From: Tubiluchus corallicola
Lineage: Eukaryota; Priapulida; Priapulimorpha; Priapulimorphida; Tubiluchidae
Length of the DNA: 64,000 nt
Direction of reading: 5' to 3'
NCBI GenBank assembly: GCA_030141605.1
Contig: JAQGDQ010000379.1
Coordinates: 1-64,000 of the forward strand
The notes beneath the pieces are model-generated. The model made no database searches. It had not been told where the DNA came from and saw only the letters and a program-made list of their open reading frames with translations. Both the position numbers and the translations under genes were made by a program. Positions 61,020 through 64,000 of the stretch are shown here, piece after piece; position 1 is the first letter of the stretch; each line of letters starts with the position of its first letter.

Positions 61020-64000
61020 TGATACTTAATTTACCTGCTGATTGGGAAGGCTTTTCTGATGGTGCAATGACCATTAAGTTATCTCCACGAGTCTTTATAA
61101 CAGGAACATTGATATCAGAGTCAGCAGACTGATCAGAGCGAAGCGAGTCAGACTTGCCAACTAAGTTCTTTGGATTCTTCGGTTTAATGTATGGAGAACT
61201 GAAAGACAAATTCAAAATCAGCTTAAGAGACAGGACGAATACATTTAAAGTACGGTGTCATTAAAATAAAATTATTATTATTACAGTTGTACTGAGAGAA
61301 ACAATAATTGTAGGGTATTGTGCTGCAGCGCCATCTATCAACACATTTAAAATTCAAAATTTACGTATTTCTGCAATGTAGTGGAAAGAAACAGTTACAA
61401 AGAAAAATAAGTATCACTGACTAGCCAAACCAAGTTATCACCCATAAAATAGTTGATCTAAAAAAGAATGTCAAATTTACACTGTTGACAAATCATTTTA
61501 ATTTCACCCAGAAAAGCAACAAATTGAAGCAAAGTAATCAAAGAGTTTTAAGTCACAAAAAACCTCAGAGCAACCACCAAATATTTTTTAAACAGAGATG
61601 CAGTCTCTTGCATTCATCACAACTCCAGATATTAAAAACAAAATTTAAAAAAAACAAAGAAATAAACGAAAATTCGTTGCTCTATTATATAACAGCATGA
61701 TAAGCAGAGATGCAAATTAATACAAAAATATATCAATGTACATACAGAATGAACATATTAATGGCTTCTATTTGCAGAGTGGCTATTACAGGAAAGAGGT
61801 ATTAGTTAAACAATAAAACATGCACTGCACAAATTTATCAAGCAATCTTCAATAAAACCTTAAAAAATGGGAAACAAAAACCATGCGTTTTAAATTTATG
61901 CAATTGTTCACTTATTAATAAGTCGCACAAATAACAAAATGGATGTGAAATGTTCAACATGCACCTACTCTGCTAACACGTAAGTGCCACTTTCAAATAA
62001 TAATGATAAAAATCATGCATAAACAAATTTGAACAAATAAGTGTAATAGCCAACTAGCACCTACCGGTAATACTTTGGAAAGATCCTGGCCGCAAGAAAA
62101 GAAAAAAAGAAATGCACAATCATCATTACAGCAAATAATTGCTTACCATTCAGAAAGGAAGAGAAGAAAGTCAAAACAGTAAAGCAAAGGAATTCATTAA
62201 TAAAGGCAAAGAAATATTACGTTAAAGAAGTTTAATAAGAATAAGATGTAAAATTCACATTAAGTTCATAACAATTTAAAGCCAATCTACAGCATTTAGA
62301 TCTAAAATGGCAGCCAACACACAAAAAGTTTATCTTACTGCACATACAATAAAGTTTACATTACTGATGTGTAATAAGGTCCACCTTACCACATATGCAA
62401 CAAAAATATGGCATTTATCTACAAGCACACCAAACAACTATCGTTTGACAATAATTGGTCTGGTCATTGCACACAAGATTAGTATCTAAAGTGAATGCCA
62501 AGAGGCATTTGTGACTGGCAGCAGTCACCAAGTTCTTGGACAGATTGACAAGTTTTACTTCAATAAAATCATGCTTATTGTACACACTTATATATTTATT
62601 TCATACTAAGATGTGCATATCAGCTATTTACAGTGATAAATTATATTTTTTCAGATTCACAAAATGTTGCTAAACTCACTTTCATAAAATTCTGTAAGAA
62701 ACACCACATGAAACCTTTGAAGACTTCGAACCAGTTTTATTGCACTCAAATTTTCATTTTCGATTGTTCCAACCCAGAAAGTGTGCATCAAATTAATTTG
62801 GAAACTGAACAGAGTCAATTAAATTGATTGAGATCAAAATCGCAGCTCATTGCTGCTTGCCACTGGAAGTTTGGGATATCAAACACTTTCTCCAACAGGC
62901 ACCATTTAAGTGCTAGTAACAATGCCACTGTACACTGCTATATTTTACGCAAAACTGTCAAACAACCACAAATGTGTAGCCATAATCTTAATAACATGAC
63001 AACGATGACAAAATCAATTTTGTACCAATTCATTAAAATGAATTTGATTAATAATTTTACTGGATTAGTGGACTGAATGACAGTTTTGAATTTGATTTTT
63101 ACTATACAGCAAAAAGGTTACTCAAGGAGTCAGTGCACACAGTCCCTCTGCAAGTTCACAAGCATGCAGGAATTTTCCTAATGAAATAGAACAATCTAGC
63201 ATTCTGATTTATGTCTGTTAATTTAGACAGAATAACTGACTGACTATTTGTATTTTTCGACTGCACATTCAGCGCTAGCAACACTGATGCTGCACAGCAC
63301 CATATACATCATAAAGAATGATTTCCAAAAAAAATTCTCATTTCTTGTATTAAGTCCAAGCACAATTTACACAAAAAACTCTTGGTAAATACGTTCAGCA
63401 ACATACTCGCTGGTGATAACAGAGCATATACTTACTTTGGTGAGGTTTGTATAGGTGGAGTTGGGGGTGGTCCCGATTTCATGGCGAGCAAGGCAGACTC
63501 ACGATGCACTTGAGCGTCCATGGCAGGAATGTAATGAATACTGTGCAATAAAGAAATTCTTTCAAAAACTTTTCAGCAAAAGAATGGATGCTATTTGTTT
63601 GAAACTGACAACCACAAGTGTAAGCAACACTTTAAATAAGCTAGCAAAGCATCTTAGTAAAATGTGTTTATATGTAAAACTCGAGTAATAATCGTAGTAA
63701 TAATTTGGGCAATATGTTTCTAAAAATTTATGTATGGTTAATTACAAAACGTACTCACTCCATATATAATTAGCAAGAAAACAAATGAATGACTTAAGAT
63801 TTCTTTATTATTTTATCACAATAAACATTTTAGATTAGAAAATTTAAACTGACATACTTTATATCTGTGCCTAGTAGCGATGCTCGGCGTAGAATAGCCC
63901 GGGCTTGCGAGTTAGTGATCTTACGCATAGATTCATTGTTTATCGTGACAATGAAATCACCAACTTCAATGTGACCATCTTTAGCAATCGCACCAGATTT
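23811..64000 (-). CDS. MPDZ: multi-PDZ scaffold, MPDZ/PATJ (INADL) family, 5' end beyond window
   Basis: Exons 5' to 3': 64000-63858, 63540-63436, 62085-62065 (microexon candidate), 61198-61035, 60241-60033, 59353-59249, 58976-58869, 54114-53824, 52105-52030, 34965-34769, 34052-33958, 32641-32575, 32420-32334, 31972-31799, 31613-31499, 30017-29863, 29123-29040, 28864-28640, 27000-26884, 26757-26601, 25804-25765, 24123-23811. All phases agree: 3048 nt, 1015 residues plus TGA. The product carries one partial and six full PDZ domains matching MPDZ PDZ6-11 and 13; each full domain has its own carboxylate-binding loop (LGISI, LGLSL, LGLTV, LGLSI, LGLSI, LGFSI). The family builds Crumbs/Pals1 polarity and tight-junction complexes under the apical membrane by binding C-terminal peptides. 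The PDZ12 equivalent is absent. The N-terminal L27 domain, if present, lies outside. Vertebrate MPDZ and PATJ are paralogues, so this may be their single ancestor. Confidence 0.94.
24124..25764. other. intron before the last exon; no PDZ12 exon seen
   Basis: I looked on the minus strand for a PDZ exon (GLGI/GISI loop, DGR, GD.I..VNG) and found none. The same holds for 25805-26600. The neighbouring exons 26757-26601, 25804-25765 and 24123-23811 splice in phase (1 then 2) without needing one. Confidence 0.6.
26601..28756 (-). other. MPDZ: PDZ domain (MPDZ PDZ11-like), exons 28864-28640, 27000-26884 and 26757-26601
   Basis: It reads [31 protein letters not shown], then [39 protein letters not shown] and [14 protein letters not shown]. 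It matches the MPDZ PDZ11 [15 protein letters not shown] stretch almost exactly. A Ser/Arg/Gly linker follows ([15 protein letters not shown]). Confidence 0.95.
27880..27990 (+). mobile_element. possible LINE 3' end in the PDZ11 intron
   Basis: TTTTGTGGACCACTGTGGAA, then TAAAACGTTATCCACG, TTAAATAAAG and AATTAATAACAATAA resemble the 3' UTR and A+T-rich tail of CR1/L2-type elements. No coding remnant was identified upstream. Confidence 0.3.
28640..30017 (-). other. MPDZ: PDZ domain (MPDZ PDZ10-like), exons 30017-29863, 29123-29040 and start of 28864-28640
   Basis: It reads [24 protein letters not shown], then [28 protein letters not shown], and [20 protein letters not shown]. The [17 protein letters not shown] segment is the PDZ10 signature. 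The donor after QILE is GTAGAT, a weak but phase-correct site. The last exon runs directly into the next PDZ. Confidence 0.95.
31385..31470 (+). repeat. TATA-rich short tandem repeat
   Basis: A TACATACA run, then three imperfect copies of about 20 bp of the form TATATATACAACTATAG, in the intron 30018-31498. Confidence 0.6.
31499..32420 (-). other. MPDZ: PDZ domain (MPDZ PDZ9-like), exons 32420-32334, 31972-31799 and 31613-31499
   Basis: It reads STLVLKKR, then [45 protein letters not shown], and [16 protein letters not shown] after the junction. The binding loop is LGLTV. It is the least conserved of the window's PDZ domains, as PDZ9 is in vertebrates. The tail [10 protein letters not shown] is a Ser-Pro repeat. 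Confidence 0.9.
33092..33526 (+). repeat. minisatellite with alternating 73/72-bp units (three 145-bp dimers)
   Basis: Units start at 33092, 33165, 33237, 33310, 33382 and 33455 and end at 33526. Odd units begin CACCATCTGTAG (73 bp) and even units CACCTCTGTAG (72 bp). Units 3 and 5 also share TAGCAGG and CTCAACC, while the even units have TAGTAGG and CTTAACC. Repeated minus-strand frames here are repeat artefacts. It lies in the intron 32642-33957 of the MPDZ-like gene. Confidence 0.97.
33958..34965 (-). other. MPDZ: PDZ domain (MPDZ PDZ8-like), exons 34965-34769 and 34052-33958
   Basis: It reads [20 protein letters not shown], then [28 protein letters not shown] and, across the phase 0 junction, [19 protein letters not shown]. 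The GNKDRS..SVF stretch is specific to MPDZ PDZ8. The PDZ8/9 junction exon 32641-32575 ([13 protein letters not shown]) continues it. Confidence 0.95.
34990..38040. other. intron sequence without recognised features
   Basis: This is the 3' portion of the 17-kb intron, next to the PDZ8-like exon. Short open frames at 36783-37043, 37227-37487 and 37574-37894 have no domain and no splice context that I trust. Confidence 0.4.
38043..38410 (+). repeat. two-copy tandem duplication, about 180 bp per unit
   Basis: Unit 1 (about 38050-38215) and unit 2 (about 38220-38410) share GCATGCAA, AACANCCAAGCAG and CCGTNGCACTTGCCTGATCG. They also share ACACTAACCAAAT and TGATGATTTGGT. They are diverged by substitutions and small indels. 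Confidence 0.75.
39050..39063 (+). promoter_or_regulatory. candidate RFX X-box 1
   Basis: GTTACCATGGAAAC agrees with GTNRCCNNRGYAAC at all but one position. A second near-match is 208 bp away. It lies in the 17-kb intron of the MPDZ-like gene. Confidence 0.35.
39258..39271 (+). promoter_or_regulatory. candidate RFX X-box 2
   Basis: GTTTCCATGGTAAC agrees with the X-box consensus at all but one position. A CTATAAATA box lies upstream at about 38947, so an internal promoter is conceivable. Confidence 0.35.
41848..43690 (+). repeat. 54-bp minisatellite, about 34 copies
   Basis: Direct tandem units of 54 bp of the form GATCAGCTAGGTGCTACATA, AGACATAAGTATGAATAGTA, GTGATTAGAAGACT. Neighbouring units differ at a few sites: GAATAGTAG versus GAACAGTAG versus GAACATTAG; CTAGGTGC versus CTGGGCGC versus CTTGGCCC; ACATAAG versus ACAGAAG. 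One unit near 43358 lost four bases. Stop codons occur in all six frames, so it is not protein-coding. There are no spacers, so it is not a CRISPR array. Confidence 0.98.
43700..51600. other. intron sequence, mostly featureless
   Basis: This is part of the 17-kb intron 34966-52029. A degenerate two-copy duplication lies at about 46730-46910 and is entered separately. I found no exon with both splice sites and coding character. Confidence 0.4.
46730..46910 (+). repeat. degenerate two-copy duplication rich in GACTGA words
   Basis: AGTGACATGTTGACTGATT and, about 93 bases later, AGTGACATATTGACTGACT begin two diverged copies. They share AACAATATCTGA/AACAATAGCTGA and AAACTG blocks. More ACTGAC and ACTAAC words continue to about 47060. 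Confidence 0.5.
51621..51711 (-). mobile_element. tRNA-Ser-like SINE relic or tRNA pseudogene
   Basis: The minus strand has a pol III A-box-like TGGCCAAGTACG and a B-box-like GGTTCTGTGTTCAAATCC. Between them TGTGG/CCACA forms a perfect 5-bp anticodon-type stem with the loop TTTGAAA (anticodon TGA, serine). The T stem and the acceptor stem are broken, so it is not a working tRNA. Confidence 0.5.
52030..52105 (-). other. MPDZ: exon with the conserved [DE]FGY[ST]W motif upstream of PDZ8-like domain
   Basis: It encodes [20 protein letters not shown] followed by FGYTW, ending in phase 1 before a 17-kb intron. Vertebrate MPDZ has EFGYSWKNI at the same place. After splicing to 34965 the sequence continues [12 protein letters not shown], matching the KNIRERYG region. 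Confidence 0.93.
52390..53445 (+). mobile_element. diverged TTCGAA-type hAT-like MITE, split by a GC-rich insert
   Basis: The left part (52390-52480: AGTTAAGCATCTAACAC, then CAAATTCGAATTCAATTC) and right part (about 53230-53445: CTGATTCAATTCGGATTTG and GTGTTCACTCCTAC) together follow the order of the intact copy at 12133-12522. The 0.74 kb between them are unrelated and GC-rich. Confidence 0.6.
52484..53222 (+). mobile_element. GC-rich insertion inside the MITE copy
   Basis: Base composition changes sharply here. Runs such as GGTCCGGGAAAACGCCCG and CGCCCCCCGTTCCTCCCGG stand out in a window otherwise near two-thirds A+T. Opposing open frames (52790-53119 plus, 52974-52744 minus) have no recognisable domain. 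It ends near a TATATATATAT run. It is probably a mobile element of unidentified type, in the intron 52106-53823. Confidence 0.5.
53824..54114 (-). other. MPDZ: Ser/Thr/Pro-rich linker exon with SH3-ligand motifs
   Basis: 97 codons, phase 0 at both ends. A Ser/Thr-rich first half ([20 protein letters not shown]) leads to [20 protein letters not shown], which contains PxxPxK class II SH3-ligand spacing. A charged tail ([14 protein letters not shown]) follows. The donor GTATTT is weak. Confidence 0.85.
54637..56294 (+). mobile_element. TTAA-flanked DNA element (Kolobok/piggyBac-type ends)
   Basis: TTAA precedes AGGTCC at 54633 and TTAA follows GGACCT at 56295-56298. The inner TIR sequences continue with a shared TGACAC a few bases in. 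A TTAA duplication with AGG ends fits Kolobok-like or piggyBac-like elements. At 1.66 kb it holds only broken short frames and no identifiable transposase. Confidence 0.5.
56303..58860. other. intron sequence without recognised features
   Basis: This is the upstream half of the 4.75-kb intron between the linker exons (54115-58868). An ATT run at 57724-57744 follows a TAAAGAAAC-type motif and may be a LINE tail. Otherwise nothing coding or repeated is visible. Confidence 0.4.
58869..58976 (-). other. MPDZ: acidic linker exon after PDZ7-like domain
   Basis: 36 codons, phase 0 at both ends: [16 protein letters not shown] then a Thr/Pro-rich part (LTTTQPSDR). No domain is present. The donor is AGG followed by GTATGG. 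Confidence 0.8.
59249..60241 (-). other. MPDZ: PDZ domain (MPDZ PDZ7-like), exons 60241-60033 and 59353-59249
   Basis: It reads [20 protein letters not shown], then [26 protein letters not shown], and after the phase 0 junction [19 protein letters not shown]. The [ED][14 protein letters not shown] start is diagnostic of MPDZ/PATJ PDZ7. The intron splits the domain between RILE and VDG, where a MITE has inserted (59476-59854). The acceptor of the first exon is a tandem TAGCAG. Confidence 0.95.
59476..59854 (+). mobile_element. MITE family M1, copy 2, inside the intron that splits the PDZ7-like domain
   Basis: It aligns end to end with 19059-19446. Left end CTTTTCACAGTTCC; right end GAAACTGTCAAAAGGCTT. 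It is 379 bp and non-coding. Confidence 0.8.
60950..61018 (+). repeat. (ATT)n microsatellite
   Basis: About 23 uninterrupted ATT units after a short imperfect run. On the minus strand this is (AAT)n starting 17 nt downstream of the splice donor of the exon at 61198-61035. Confidence 0.97.
61035..61198 (-). other. MPDZ: inter-PDZ linker exon
   Basis: It encodes a basic then Ser/Asp-rich linker ([18 protein letters not shown], later [17 protein letters not shown]) between the PDZ6-like and PDZ7-like domains. Its donor is followed almost at once by a long trinucleotide repeat in the intron. Confidence 0.85.
62065..62085 (-). other. MPDZ: candidate 21-nt microexon in the MPDZ-like gene
   Basis: A strong pyrimidine tract ending GCGGCCAG precedes 21 bases that finish at ACCG before GTAGGT. 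The insertion is exactly seven codons (IFPKYYR after the split Lys) and keeps the phase 2 junction between its neighbours, so it can be included or skipped without changing frame. No homology supports it; only the splice signals and phase do. Confidence 0.45.
63436..64000 (-). other. MPDZ: partial PDZ domain (MPDZ PDZ6-like), exons 64000-63858 and 63540-63436
   Basis: The window's edge cuts this domain. What remains is the second half: AAKDG-like [20 protein letters not shown], then [17 protein letters not shown], joined in phase 2 to NIHYIPAM. The 'ARA[IM]LRR.SL.G.DI' helix is characteristic of MPDZ PDZ6. A proline-rich linker ([11 protein letters not shown]) follows in the second exon. Confidence 0.9.

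Noticed and set aside
60907-61215. Poly-isoleucine extension of a minus-strand frame
   Set aside because: The first part is the real linker exon. The Ile run is intron microsatellite beyond a good donor at 61034.

Overview
This window is AT-rich, intron-dense eukaryotic DNA, almost certainly from an invertebrate animal. Three protein-coding genes can be built exon by exon with GT-AG boundaries (one intron is AT-AC) and reading phases that agree at every junction. Their products are animal proteins: a TM2-domain protein (TM2D1), the tRNA 2'-O-methyltransferase FTSJ1, and a multi-PDZ cell-polarity scaffold of the MPDZ/PATJ family. A U12-type AT-AC intron and CR1/L2-type LINE remnants fit a metazoan that kept the minor spliceosome. 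I cannot place the phylum from sequence alone.

Layout. 1-996 (+): the probable last exon of an unidentified gene that starts left of the window. 2340-7596 (-): TM2D1, six coding exons, complete (180 aa). 7597-14894: intergenic DNA filled with transposon debris, namely an interrupted repeat with a retroelement 3' end (8.1-9.1 kb), nested hAT-like and palindrome-rich elements (9.2-13.1 kb), a long GT microsatellite (13.3 kb) and a decayed CR1-like LINE (13.9-14.7 kb). 14895-21396 (+): FTSJ1, ten coding exons, complete (319 aa), with a LINE 3' end and a MITE in its introns. 21397-23810: convergent spacer with both 3' UTRs. 23811-64000 (-): the 3' part of the MPDZ-like gene, 21 exons plus one candidate 21-nt microexon, 1015 codons, with its 5' end beyond the right edge.

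The MPDZ-like product in this window has one partial and six complete PDZ domains. They correspond, in order, to vertebrate MPDZ PDZ6, 7, 8, 9, 10, 11 and 13. The usual penultimate domain (PDZ12) has no exon here. One intron of about 17 kb (34966-52029) splits the conserved FGY[ST]W-K motif just before the PDZ8-like domain. It carries a minisatellite of about 34 copies of a 54-bp unit, other duplications, two near-consensus RFX X-boxes and a tRNA-Ser-like SINE relic.

The three genes are not a functional unit: TM2D1 is a membrane protein linked to Notch and phagocytosis biology, FTSJ1 modifies the tRNA anticodon loop, and the PDZ protein organises junction and polarity complexes. I found no bacterial-type operon, CRISPR array or defence system. 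The most distinctive observations are the AT-AC intron in TM2D1, the missing PDZ12, the nested palindromic transposons, and two intronic minisatellites, one with higher-order structure.
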